From positions 1-64,000 of IMG/VR virus record IMGVR_UViG_3300037225_001468: a stretch of DNA of 64,000 bases; one strand, 5' to 3'. The first letter of the stretch is position 1; every line of letters begins with the position of its first letter. The notes beneath the pieces are model-generated. The model was not told where the DNA came from. It made no database searches and was given only the letters and a program-made list of their open reading frames with translations. The position numbers were made by a program, and so were the translations under genes. Source of the stretch: a virus. Of this stretch, positions 36,201 through 44,309 are shown one piece after another.

Positions 36201-37069
36201 ATGATAAAAATGATTTCATAGATAAAATTATATGTGAAGACAATTTATCTGTTTTAAAAAGAATGCCTGATTCTTTTGTTGATCTTATATTCACTTCTCC
36301 TGTTTATAACGTAAATATAAAATATTTAAGTCATGATGATTGTATGCCGTATGATGTTTATCTTAATTGGCTTAAAGATAGGTTTATTGAGTGTAAGAGA
36401 GTATTAAAGCCAGGTGGAAGATTGGCTATTAATATTGACGCTATGACAAATAGACAATCAGATAAAGAAAAAGAATATGTTAGACCTATTTATGCTGATT
36501 TGGTAAACATGATGAAAAGTAAGGAAATAGATCTTAACTTTAGAACTGAAATATGTTGGTATAAACAGAATGCGGTAGGAAAAAAGACTGGGTGGGGTAG
36601 TTTTTGTTCTTCTAGCAACCCAGTTATACGACGAAATCATGAATATATTTTAGTTTGGTCAAAAGATCAATGGAAATTAGAGGGAGATAGTGAACAATCG
36701 GATATGACATTTGAAGAGTTTAATGAATATACTTTTTCTACATGGTTTATTCAGCCAGAAACAAGGAAATTGGGAGGTCATCCAGTCCCATTTCCATGCG
36801 AATTAGCAAAAAGAGTTATTAAACTATTTACTTATAGAGACAATATAGTTATGGATATTTTCTCTGGATCAGGGACAACCTGTTATGTAGCTAAACAATT
36901 TAATAGAAAATATATTGGAATAGATATTGATAAGCAGTATTGTGAGTTTGCTAATAATAGAATAAAACAGTTTGAAGACGATATAATGAGTGAAGAAAAA
37001 TATATTATTAGATCTGAAAGATTAAAAAAAAGTAAAATATTAGATAAAGAAATGGAAAATTTGTTATGA
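36197..37069 (+). CDS. Beta-class DNA methyltransferase (N4-cytosine or N6-adenine)
   Basis: This 290-residue enzyme has the permuted beta-class order. The catalytic motif comes first (FTSPVYN, T33-Y37, a TSPPY variant with valine for the second proline), then target-recognition sequence, then the SAM-binding motif DIFSGSGTTCYVA (220-232) followed by YIGIDID. TSPPY-type motifs are common in cytosine-N4 enzymes but also occur in adenine ones, so the base is uncertain. No restriction enzyme gene is nearby. It overlaps its neighbours by 4 bases each side. Confidence 0.85.
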   Translation: MNDKNDFIDKIICEDNLSVLKRMPDSFVDLIFTSPVYNVNIKYLSHDDCMPYDVYLNWLKDRFIECKRVLKPGGRLAINIDAMTNRQSDKEKEYVRPIYADLVNMMKSKEIDLNFRTEICWYKQNAVGKKTGWGSFCSSSNPVIRRNHEYILVWSKDQWKLEGDSEQSDMTFEEFNEYTFSTWFIQPETRKLGGHPVPFPCELAKRVIKLFTYRDNIVMDIFSGSGTTCYVAKQFNRKYIGIDIDKQYCEFANNRIKQFEDDIMSEEKYIIRSERLKKSKILDKEMENLL

Positions 37070-37485
37070 TCCTTCCAGATAATGATTTAGTTTTTGAAAT
37101 AGAGTTTGATGACATAACTATGTTAGAGTCAGAAGGAAACTTTTTTGAAGTTGAAAAAATAATGGAAAAAGAAATGTTTGGAGGAAAAGAGTGGATGATA
37201 GAAACTAATGTTATGATAAATAACCCTTATGGATCATCAGAAATGAACTTACATTTTTTTTCTAATAAAGATGTTTTTATAATGAGTTTTGCTACAACAT
37301 CTAAAGAGGATGTTTTTTATAATCCAGATATAAGGTGTGTTTCTATGTGGGCTCAAGAAAATGGATGGAATATACCACAACCGAGTCCAGATTTAATTGG
37401 AGATAATTTAAATTTTTGGAAACATTTTTGGGAAACAGGTCTTATTAATTCTAAATATTTAGATAAAAAATATGGAAAGAAATAA
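37066..37485 (+). CDS. Unknown 139-residue protein
   Basis: ATGA overlap with the methyltransferase suggests coupling. The protein is acidic at the N-terminus and rich in aromatic residues later (MWAQENGWNIPQ, FWKHFWETG). I do not recognise a family and see no catalytic motif. Confidence 0.55.
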   Translation: MILPDNDLVFEIEFDDITMLESEGNFFEVEKIMEKEMFGGKEWMIETNVMINNPYGSSEMNLHFFSNKDVFIMSFATTSKEDVFYNPDIRCVSMWAQENGWNIPQPSPDLIGDNLNFWKHFWETGLINSKYLDKKYGKK

Positions 37486-37709
37486 TGTTTCGAACATGTA
37501 AATATTGTTATATAAAAGAAAAAATGATTTTTGATAATTCTTTGCTTGAGTATGAAAACTTATTTGGATTTTTGTGTAAAAATTGTGGTATGTTTAATGA
37601 ACCAGTTGCGGATTTGCCTATAGTAGAATATAATAAGAAAGTTAAAGAGAGATTTTTAGAAACAATAAGAGAAAAAATGAGGAGAAAATTTAATGCCAAT
37701 AAATTCTGA
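37485..37709 (+). CDS. Small zinc-ribbon protein
   Basis: This 74-residue protein has CKYC at residues 4-7 and CKNC near 31-34, a four-cysteine zinc site, followed by a basic helix (KKVKERFLETIREKMRRK). The ATG shares a base with the upstream TAA. It may bind nucleic acid; the function is unknown. Confidence 0.55.
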   Translation: MFRTCKYCYIKEKMIFDNSLLEYENLFGFLCKNCGMFNEPVADLPIVEYNKKVKERFLETIREKMRRKFNANKF

Positions 37710-38220
37710 TAAGTCGAAAATTACTTTAGATTTTGAGTATGAAAACGAAAAAATAAAATACTTAGTGAAATATCATCATACTGATGATTTCGGTCCCACT
37801 GTCTCTTTGTCTGAAGAAGGAACTAATTCTGTTAGTTTTCCTGCTGAAATGTTTTCTGAGATAACTGACTTTTTAAGAGAACAAAAACACTTGCGATATC
37901 CTAAAATAGAAGTAAGGCAAAAAGAAACAGTAGAAAAAACTTTACCAATTCCGGAAATACAAATAGAAGAAGATGATAAGAAAATAGACATGATAAACGA
38001 AGATAGCAAGGGAGAAATTAAGGAATTTGAAAGTTTTGATATTGAGACTAAAACAGTCAAAGAGCAAGAAGAAATAAACACGCAAGTTAAAAAACAACCT
38101 ATTAATATTGAAGCAAAAGAAGTAGATTCTAAAGAATTTATAGAAGAACGAAGAAATGCTGCTGAAAAAGCTAAATTATCTCAAAAAAAGATTAAGAGAT
38201 TAGATAATATAGAGGAATAA
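37693..38220 (+). CDS. Acidic, partly disordered protein, unknown
   Basis: This is a 175-residue protein. Residues 1-75 look folded and beta-rich (ITLDFEYENEKIKYLVKYHH). The rest is Glu/Lys-rich and probably disordered. It overlaps the zinc-ribbon gene by 17 bases and has AGGAG upstream. No family is recognised. Confidence 0.55.
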   Translation: MPINSDKSKITLDFEYENEKIKYLVKYHHTDDFGPTVSLSEEGTNSVSFPAEMFSEITDFLREQKHLRYPKIEVRQKETVEKTLPIPEIQIEEDDKKIDMINEDSKGEIKEFESFDIETKTVKEQEEINTQVKKQPINIEAKEVDSKEFIEERRNAAEKAKLSQKKIKRLDNIEE

Positions 38221-38223
38221 AAA

Positions 38224-38466
38224 ATGGAATATCCCTGTAAGCTAGTTCCGGTATTAAAAGTTTTATCAACTCCAAAAGGACTTTTTGAGCCTTTATGTAA
38301 TAGTTGTAAAACTAAAGATTGCACTAATCCGGTGGAGGAAAGAGAGATTAGTATATTAGGAGTAAATAAAAAGTTTAGAATGTATATGCGTGGAGATGAC
38401 CCATGTTTTGTAATTCAATGTAATGAAGGATATACTACAGATGATAATGAAGAAGATGACATTTGA
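38224..38466 (+). CDS. Small cysteine-containing protein, unknown
   Basis: This 80-residue protein has cysteines near the N-terminus and the segment CNSCKTKDCTNPVE, which could bind a metal. The end is acidic. The next gene starts inside it. Not recognised. Confidence 0.5.
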   Translation: MEYPCKLVPVLKVLSTPKGLFEPLCNSCKTKDCTNPVEEREISILGVNKKFRMYMRGDDPCFVIQCNEGYTTDDNEEDDI

Positions 38467-39250
38467 TGAATATCAACAAATAAATAACGATATAAATGCT
38501 AAATACAAACAAAATGCTCAATTATTAAAAGATAATATTGAGAAGATAAGTAAACGCAAAGATACTAAAACAATAGTTTATCCTGAATTAAAAGAAGCAT
38601 TTGACTTTGTTGATTCTGTTTTTCCTAAATCTAATGTTAAAGAAGTTAAAGTTCTTGTTTGTGATAGAAAATTTCTTGAAGATTTAGGATATAAGGGGAT
38701 TGGCGGATTTTTTGAAAGAGTTATGAAGACTGTTGTTATACCTGATAATTTAAATTTCTCTTCTAATAAAAAAACAGATAAAAAAACAGATATAAAAATA
38801 TGTGCTAAATTAACTACTGATGAAGTCCTCGTTCATGAACTTTTTCATTATGTTTCTGATACATTTAATAAAAAGATTAGTTCTATAGAAATGGAAGAAG
38901 AATTTGCTTATGGAAATTCTATAGCATATTTAAAGAAAAAAGGTTATTCTGAAGAACAAATTATAAATGATAAATTTATGCCGTTTTTATATAATTCTAT
39001 TGATAAAAATAAAATAGTTAAAAAAGTTTTAATAGATAAAGATTATGATATTAAAGAGTTTTCTACTAAATCTACCAAATATCAAAAAGATATTATAAAC
39101 AAATATAAAAAACAAATAATTGAAGAAACAAAAAAAGAAGCATTCAAAAAGGGTCAAGAAATAATAGAAATATATAAACCTTTTACTACTCAAGAAATAA
39201 AAATAGAAGACGGTTCAAAAAGATTTGATTTAATTGATTTTGGAGATTAA
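38441..39250 (+). CDS. Zincin-type metallopeptidase (HExxH)
   Basis: The start is uncertain: ATGs at 38423, 38441, 38447 and 38456 are in frame. 38441 is chosen because AAGGA lies about 10 bases upstream; 38456 is also plausible. The ~269-residue protein carries VLVHELFHYV, an HExxH zinc-binding and catalytic motif, about 125 residues in. A downstream EEEFAYGNSIAYL segment could supply the third zinc ligand. The last ~80 residues are lysine-rich helices. No signal peptide is present, so it would act inside the cell or in the particle. Its substrate is unknown. Confidence 0.65.
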   Translation: MIMKKMTFDEYQQINNDINAKYKQNAQLLKDNIEKISKRKDTKTIVYPELKEAFDFVDSVFPKSNVKEVKVLVCDRKFLEDLGYKGIGGFFERVMKTVVIPDNLNFSSNKKTDKKTDIKICAKLTTDEVLVHELFHYVSDTFNKKISSIEMEEEFAYGNSIAYLKKKGYSEEQIINDKFMPFLYNSIDKNKIVKKVLIDKDYDIKEFSTKSTKYQKDIINKYKKQIIEETKKEAFKKGQEIIEIYKPFTTQEIKIEDGSKRFDLIDFGD

Positions 39251-39252
39251 AA

Positions 39253-39531
39253 ATGCCAATATATCAATATAAAGGTAAAATAAATGGTAAAATATATGAG
39301 ATATCTCGTTCTATCTCTGAACGAGAAAAAGAATATATTGCTGAAGATGAAGAAGTGTGTGAATTTATTCCTTGGTATTTAGTAGAGAAAATAAAGTCTA
39401 ATCTTGGTATTATTGATAAAAATGCTGAGGCTTGGGAAAAAGATGCTGAGTATGTAAAGAAGTGTGCTCCAAAATATGTAAAGTATAGAGATGGACATCG
39501 GGAAAAATTTGACCCAACAAGACATTGTTGA
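39253..39531 (+). CDS. Unknown 92-residue protein
   Basis: It follows the metallopeptidase after two bases. The first half is beta-type (YQYKGKINGKIYEISR); the second is charged (EKDAEYVKKCAPKYVKYRDG). No family is recognised. Coupling to the peptidase gene is suggested by spacing only. Confidence 0.5.
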   Translation: MPIYQYKGKINGKIYEISRSISEREKEYIAEDEEVCEFIPWYLVEKIKSNLGIIDKNAEAWEKDAEYVKKCAPKYVKYRDGHREKFDPTRHC

Positions 39532-39552
39532 AGAAAAATAAAAAGGCTGGCT

Positions 39553-39636
39553 GTGACTGAAGTGTCTCAAATTAGAGACCGGATTGATTTTGATGTTTTT
39601 AGAGAGAATATGTTAAAATTAGGAGATTCTTGTTGA
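39553..39636 (+). CDS. Possible 27-residue GTG-start gene
   Basis: GTG 39553 has AAAAAGG about 6 bases upstream, and the frame (VTEVSQIRDRIDFDVFREN and a short end) closes with TGA overlapping the next gene's TTG start. The peptide looks protein-like, but it is too short to judge. Confidence 0.3.
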   Translation: MTEVSQIRDRIDFDVFRENMLKLGDSC

Positions 39637-39980
39637 GATATATTAGGCAACAAGTTGTAACTACTACAATATCTAATGAAGAACTTACTTCAAAAGATAT
39701 TATTTTATCTCTATGTAAAAAAATACAAGAGTCAAGTGTAGATGTCTCTATAGAATATAGAGATAAAAAAACTGATAGTGTAAAATCATACGCTAAAGCA
39801 AGAGTCACATCTGTTAAAGACAATTCTCTTAGCATAAGAGCATTTTTTGGTAAGAGTAATATAACTATTGAAGATATTGATTTTGAAAGTATTATCACTT
39901 TGAAACTGGTGACAGCAAAACATAATATAGTGTCTGGTAACCAAGAAATGTCTAAGTTTGACTTTCTTGATATTGAGTAA
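39633..39980 (+). CDS. Unknown 115-residue protein, TTG start
   Basis: TTG 39633 is chosen because AGGAG sits 7 bases upstream; no ATG is available nearby. The product is a small alpha/beta protein (SKDIILSLCKKIQES, SYAKARVTSVKDNSLSIRAF) of unknown family, placed just before the polymerase gene. Confidence 0.5.
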   Translation: MRYIRQQVVTTTISNEELTSKDIILSLCKKIQESSVDVSIEYRDKKTDSVKSYAKARVTSVKDNSLSIRAFFGKSNITIEDIDFESIITLKLVTAKHNIVSGNQEMSKFDFLDIE

Positions 39981-39987
39981 AAAATAT

Positions 39988-41400
39988 ATGAAGTTTAATA
40001 ATTGTGATTTTGTGCATACACATAGTCATACGGACTTCTCGCAATTTGACGGAATGTGTAATGTTAAAGAGTTTGCCCTAAAAGCAAGAGAGATGGGTTT
40101 TCCTGCTTTAGCGATTACTGATCATGGAAATATAGGTGGATGGATTAAGTTTATTAAAGAATGTTCTGCTACTAAAGATAAAAAAGATAATCCTATTCCT
40201 TTTAAGCCTATTAAACCCATTTTAGGCTGTGAATTTTATTTATGTCGTCATAGAGAGTATAAAAATAAAGAATTACAGCCAGATGGAAGAAAGGGTAATC
40301 GTCATTTAATTTTACACGCTAAGAACTGGAAGGGATATCAAAATCTTTGTTCATTATCTCAAGAGTCTTGGGTTGATGGATTTTATTCTAATCCAAGAAT
40401 AGATTTAGAGCTTCTTGAAAAATATCATGAAGGACTAATTTGTCAAACAGCATGTCTGTCAAGTATAGTTAATGCTAATCTTTTGGCTGGAAGATATGAT
40501 AAGGCAAAAAGAATATGTTCTATATTTAAGGATATGTTTAAGGAAGATCTGTTTTTAGAAGTTCAATATCATGGAATAGATTCTGAAAGAATAATAATTC
40601 CAGATATAATAAAACTTTCTAAAGAATTGAACCTATTAATGGTTTGCTCGAACGATTCTCACTATTTGGAAAAATCTCATGCCAAGTCTCATGAAGTATT
40701 ACTTTGTATGTCTTCGTCAAGATGCCTTAGTGATCCAAAGCATTTAAGTTTTCCGTATGATGAGTTTTATATGAAGAGTGCAGATGAAATGGGGAAAATG
40801 TTTGGAGATATTCCTCAATGTATTTATAACACTATTGCTTTGGCTGAGAGAATTAATTCTGATGATATAAATAAAAACCTATTTGGAGGCATGAGACTTC
40901 CCGATATTGATATCCCAAAAGAATTTGAAACAAATGTTAAATTTGAAGGGCAATACAATTATATTGTAAAATTAGCCCAAGACGGAATGAAAGCAAAAGG
41001 ATGGGATAAAAGTCAAAAACATATTGATCAATTAAATAAAGAACTAAATGATATTAGAGTTGCTTGGGAAAATAATGGTTATGACTTTGCTACTTATTTT
41101 CTTATAGAATATACTATTATCAATGAAGCAAAAAAGAGAGGGATATTAACGGGTCCGGGTCGTGGAAGTGGATTTGCTAGTGTTTTATTACACTGTTTGG
41201 GAATAGCTTATGGGTGCGATCCGATAAATTATGATTTAATTTGGGAAAGGTTCCTAGGTTTCGATCACAAAAAATTCATAAAAGAGTCTGACTTTGGATT
41301 TAAGGATGAGTCGTATGATATTGGTAATATACAAGATACTACAGAAGAAGAAAACGAAGAAATAAATCAGGTTCTTGAGGGAGATGAAGAAGAATTATGA
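39988..41400 (+). CDS. dnaE: DNA polymerase III alpha, N-terminal part (PHP and start of palm)
   Basis: ATG 39988 gives 470 residues. The PHP domain starts FVHTHSHTDFSQFDG with metal ligands H10, H12, H14 and D16, and continues TDHGNIGGW and NDSHYL. At 389-394 comes GPGRGS, the start of the family C catalytic region, followed by LGIAYGCDPINYDLIWERFLGF. In ordinary DnaE the next motif is PDxDxDF with two catalytic aspartates. Here the gene instead ends after an acidic ~45-residue tail, and those aspartates lie in the gene at 41997. The product alone cannot polymerise. No intein motif is seen at the break. A ClpP-like gene follows after 16 bases. Confidence 0.88.
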   Translation: MKFNNCDFVHTHSHTDFSQFDGMCNVKEFALKAREMGFPALAITDHGNIGGWIKFIKECSATKDKKDNPIPFKPIKPILGCEFYLCRHREYKNKELQPDGRKGNRHLILHAKNWKGYQNLCSLSQESWVDGFYSNPRIDLELLEKYHEGLICQTACLSSIVNANLLAGRYDKAKRICSIFKDMFKEDLFLEVQYHGIDSERIIIPDIIKLSKELNLLMVCSNDSHYLEKSHAKSHEVLLCMSSSRCLSDPKHLSFPYDEFYMKSADEMGKMFGDIPQCIYNTIALAERINSDDINKNLFGGMRLPDIDIPKEFETNVKFEGQYNYIVKLAQDGMKAKGWDKSQKHIDQLNKELNDIRVAWENNGYDFATYFLIEYTIINEAKKRGILTGPGRGSGFASVLLHCLGIAYGCDPINYDLIWERFLGFDHKKFIKESDFGFKDESYDIGNIQDTTEEENEEINQVLEGDEEEL

Positions 41401-41416
41401 AAACAGGAAATATTTA

Positions 41417-41995
41417 ATGGACAATAGTGGAACACAAACTGGAACGCCCTATGATATCAAAAAGAGTAGAATGATATATTTAAGTGGGGACGTAAACGAA
41501 GAACAGTCTAAATCTGTTATTAAGGATATTTTAGAACTTGAAGTTTCCAATCCTCAATCTGATATTGTTTTGTATATAGATTCTCCCGGGGGTTATGTAG
41601 ACAGTTTTATAGCCATGCACGATTTTATGAAATTGTGCAGATGTGATATAGCTACCGTGTGTATGGGTAGGGCGATGAGTTGCGGTATGCTTTTGTTGAT
41701 TAGCGGGACCAAAGGAAAAAGGTTTATAACTCCTAACTCAAGAGTTTTAGTTCATGCTATATCTTCATGGAGTGGTGGTAATGTTCACCAGTTAGATAAT
41801 GATATAAAAGAAACAAAAAGACTACAGGAACTATTAGAAGGACTGATAAAAAGATATACTAATATGTCTTCTAAAAAAATAAAAGAATTGATGTCTAAGG
41901 ATTCATATTTAGATGCTAATTCCGCATTGAATTTTGGAATTGTTGATCATATAATATACAAGTCTTCTGATCTGCATTCTCACATAAGGGTATAA
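41417..41995 (+). CDS. clpP: ClpP-like serine protease located between the polymerase halves
   Basis: ATG 41417 has AGGAAA at 6 bases. The 192-residue product has the full ClpP triad: S88 in GRAMSCG, H113 in LVHAIS and D162 in MSKDSYL. It also has the fold signatures YIDSPGGYVDS and FGIVDHI. ClpP forms tetradecameric chambers fed by AAA+ unfoldases such as ClpX. Many phages use ClpP-fold proteases to mature capsids, but those genes sit in head modules; this one lies within the replication module. It might work with a host unfoldase, on the split polymerase, or on something else. Only its placement is seen. Confidence 0.88.
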   Translation: MDNSGTQTGTPYDIKKSRMIYLSGDVNEEQSKSVIKDILELEVSNPQSDIVLYIDSPGGYVDSFIAMHDFMKLCRCDIATVCMGRAMSCGMLLLISGTKGKRFITPNSRVLVHAISSWSGGNVHQLDNDIKETKRLQELLEGLIKRYTNMSSKKIKELMSKDSYLDANSALNFGIVDHIIYKSSDLHSHIRV

Positions 41996-41996
41996 T

Positions 41997-43976
41997 GTGG
42001 CAAAAAGTGATATAGAAATTAGAAACGAGTTATTATCTTTTGTAAAAATTAAGGATAGTAATGAGTTAAAAAAAATAGAACAGGAATTAGATATTCTGTC
42101 TATTACTGAAGGTTTGGATGAAAAAAGTAATCTTGAATCCTTTTACAATATTTGGGATAAAAGAAAAGGTCAAATTGGTAACGAAAATAAAATTAACAGT
42201 TGGCTTGCTTATCATTTAGGTTTAACGTTAGCTAAACCTAATGGGGAATTTTTGCCATTAAGAAGAGCTTTTGCTAGAGCAGGTTTTCCTGATATAGATA
42301 GTGATTTTGATTATTTTCATCGTCAAGAAATTTATGATTTTATTATAGAAAAATTTGGCAGAGAATATGTTGGTAATATTGGAACTTATAATGGATTAAA
42401 ATTAAAAGCCACTATTAGAAGATTAGGAAAAGCTTTAGATGTTGCTGGTTCTTTTTTTAAGGGATCTAAAGCTAATAAAACCGACAATGAAGAAAAGGTG
42501 ACAGAAATAGTAAAGTCATTACCTCCTCAAAGGGGAGCGGTTCTTAAAGTTAAAGATGAAGATGGTAATGATAGGGCTATAAAGACTGTTGAGGATGCCT
42601 ATAAATATTGTGGTGATTTTAGAAATTATATAGATAAATATCCTGGTATTAGAGAACACGCTAAGAAAATTGAGGGTTTAACATCTAATGTAGGATGTCA
42701 TGCTTCTGGGATTTTAATATCTAATGTCCCACTAAAACAGATAGCTCCATTAAAAAATATTAAAAAAGGATTAGTCACTCAGTTTCCTTATGAAGATTTA
42801 GAAAGCATCGGATTGATAAAATTTGATATTCTTGCCTTAAGCTCTTTGACTGTTATTCAAAAAACTATAGAAATGGTAAAACAAAATTATGGCATAACTA
42901 TTGATATTGCCAATTTGCCTCTTGATGATGAAAAAACATTTGAACTTTATAGAAGTGGAAATTTGGTTGGAGTGTTTCAGTGTGAAAACGGGGGAATGCA
43001 AAACACAATTCAAGAAATTGAGGCAAGCTGTTTTGATGATATTATGGCAGCGATTGCTTTGTATCGTCCTGGTCCAATGATATCTATTCCCGAGTATTGT
43101 GCAAGAAAGAAGGGGATAAATGAAGTAAATTATTTTCATCCATCAATAGAAAAATATGTAAAACCTTATTTAGAGAAAACATATGGTCTTATTGTATATC
43201 AAGAGCAAGTTATGCAGATATGTAATTCTCTTGCTGATTTTAGTATAACAGAAGGCTATGTTATGATTAAGGGTGTAGGTAAAAAGAAAGATTATTTAAT
43301 ACAAAAGTTTAAGAAGAGATTTTTAGAAGGAACAGCTAAGAAGGGTGTATTAAATTCTGTTTCTGAAGAATATTGGGATAAGTATATAACTCCATTTTCC
43401 AGCTACGGTTTTAATAAGTCACATTCCTGTTCTTACGGTTTATTGTCTTACTATAGTGCTTTTTTGAAGGCTAATTATACAGAAGAGTTTATGGTGTCAT
43501 TTTTGAATGTTGAAAATTATAGAAAAAAACACGACAAAATAGCAGTTTTAGAAAAAGACTTAAAGAGATTTGATATTTATCTTCATCCAAGAAACATTAA
43601 CACTTGTGGAGTTGATTACAAAATAATAAAGAAAAAAGATACTTTATCGGGTGTTGTTAGATCTGAGATAATGCCTTCTGTTATGTGTAAGGGTATGGGT
43701 CTAGATGCCGCTCAAGAGTTAGAAAAAAATGCTCCATATGAAGGATTAAGAGATATAGCTTTTAAGACTAATTCTAAATTATTTGATAATAGAGCCATGA
43801 CCTGTTTAATAGAAGCTGGATTTTTTGATAATGAGTTTAAGGAATATAAAAAAGCTAATAAGGGTGTAAAAAAAGAAGAATTTCAAGAAATAATTCTTAA
43901 AAAATTTACTTCACTAAGAGAAGATTCTAAGGCTTCTAAAAAATTAGGATTAGGAACTGAATCGCTTTTTGATTAA
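41997..43976 (+). CDS. dnaE: DNA polymerase III alpha, C-terminal part (catalytic palm, fingers)
   Basis: GTG 41997 has AAGGG at 6 bases. The 659-residue product begins with ~97 residues without clear match, then PDIDSDF with catalytic D101 and D103. The third palm aspartate is in IKFDILALSSLTV near 277. Fingers and tail motifs follow: LYRPGPM, YGLIVYQEQVMQI, KGVGKKK, FNKSHSCSYGLLSYYSAFLKANY. Together with the gene at 39988 it would rebuild a complete family C polymerase. The C-terminal OB-fold and tau-binding regions of DnaE (usually to ~1160 residues) seem absent or divergent. No 3'-5' exonuclease domain is present. Confidence 0.88.
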   Translation: MAKSDIEIRNELLSFVKIKDSNELKKIEQELDILSITEGLDEKSNLESFYNIWDKRKGQIGNENKINSWLAYHLGLTLAKPNGEFLPLRRAFARAGFPDIDSDFDYFHRQEIYDFIIEKFGREYVGNIGTYNGLKLKATIRRLGKALDVAGSFFKGSKANKTDNEEKVTEIVKSLPPQRGAVLKVKDEDGNDRAIKTVEDAYKYCGDFRNYIDKYPGIREHAKKIEGLTSNVGCHASGILISNVPLKQIAPLKNIKKGLVTQFPYEDLESIGLIKFDILALSSLTVIQKTIEMVKQNYGITIDIANLPLDDEKTFELYRSGNLVGVFQCENGGMQNTIQEIEASCFDDIMAAIALYRPGPMISIPEYCARKKGINEVNYFHPSIEKYVKPYLEKTYGLIVYQEQVMQICNSLADFSITEGYVMIKGVGKKKDYLIQKFKKRFLEGTAKKGVLNSVSEEYWDKYITPFSSYGFNKSHSCSYGLLSYYSAFLKANYTEEFMVSFLNVENYRKKHDKIAVLEKDLKRFDIYLHPRNINTCGVDYKIIKKKDTLSGVVRSEIMPSVMCKGMGLDAAQELEKNAPYEGLRDIAFKTNSKLFDNRAMTCLIEAGFFDNEFKEYKKANKGVKKEEFQEIILKKFTSLREDSKASKKLGLGTESLFD

Positions 43977-43988
43977 AAGGAGAAATAA

Positions 43989-44294
43989 ATGGCAGATGAG
44001 ATTAAGAGTAGTATTTCTGAAAGAAATACTAAAGTGATTAAAGGGATAGAGAGAACATTAAATACTGGCAAGTATGAGAGTATTAGAATATCTGTTTCTT
44101 TTGAAGAAGAAATTGTTTGGACCACTCTTGATGAAAGACAAAAAAAAATAGATGCTATATCTAAGCATGTTATTAATGATTTTCAGAAGACTAAAAGTGA
44201 AGTTTGTCAGTCTTTAGGATTAGAAGAGAAAAAAGCTTTTGGAAACAACAAAGAAGATACTGTTGTAGATAATGGTATTTTTGATAAACTATAA
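43989..44294 (+). CDS. Unknown 101-residue protein after polymerase
   Basis: AAGGAG precedes the ATG. The middle reads as a beta strand pair (KYESIRISVSFEEEIVWTT), followed by a long helix (ERQKKIDAISKHVINDFQKT). I cannot name the family. The gene lies in the polymerase-SSB-RecA run, so a replication accessory role is plausible. Confidence 0.55.
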   Translation: MADEIKSSISERNTKVIKGIERTLNTGKYESIRISVSFEEEIVWTTLDERQKKIDAISKHVINDFQKTKSEVCQSLGLEEKKAFGNNKEDTVVDNGIFDKL

Positions 44295-44309
44295 AGAAAA
44301 GGAAATATT

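Noticed and set aside
41300-42000. A split intein joining the polymerase halves
   Set aside because: The first half has no Cys or Ser block typical of an intein start at its break, and the second half does not begin with an intein C-terminal His-Asn. The sequence between is a complete ClpP gene.
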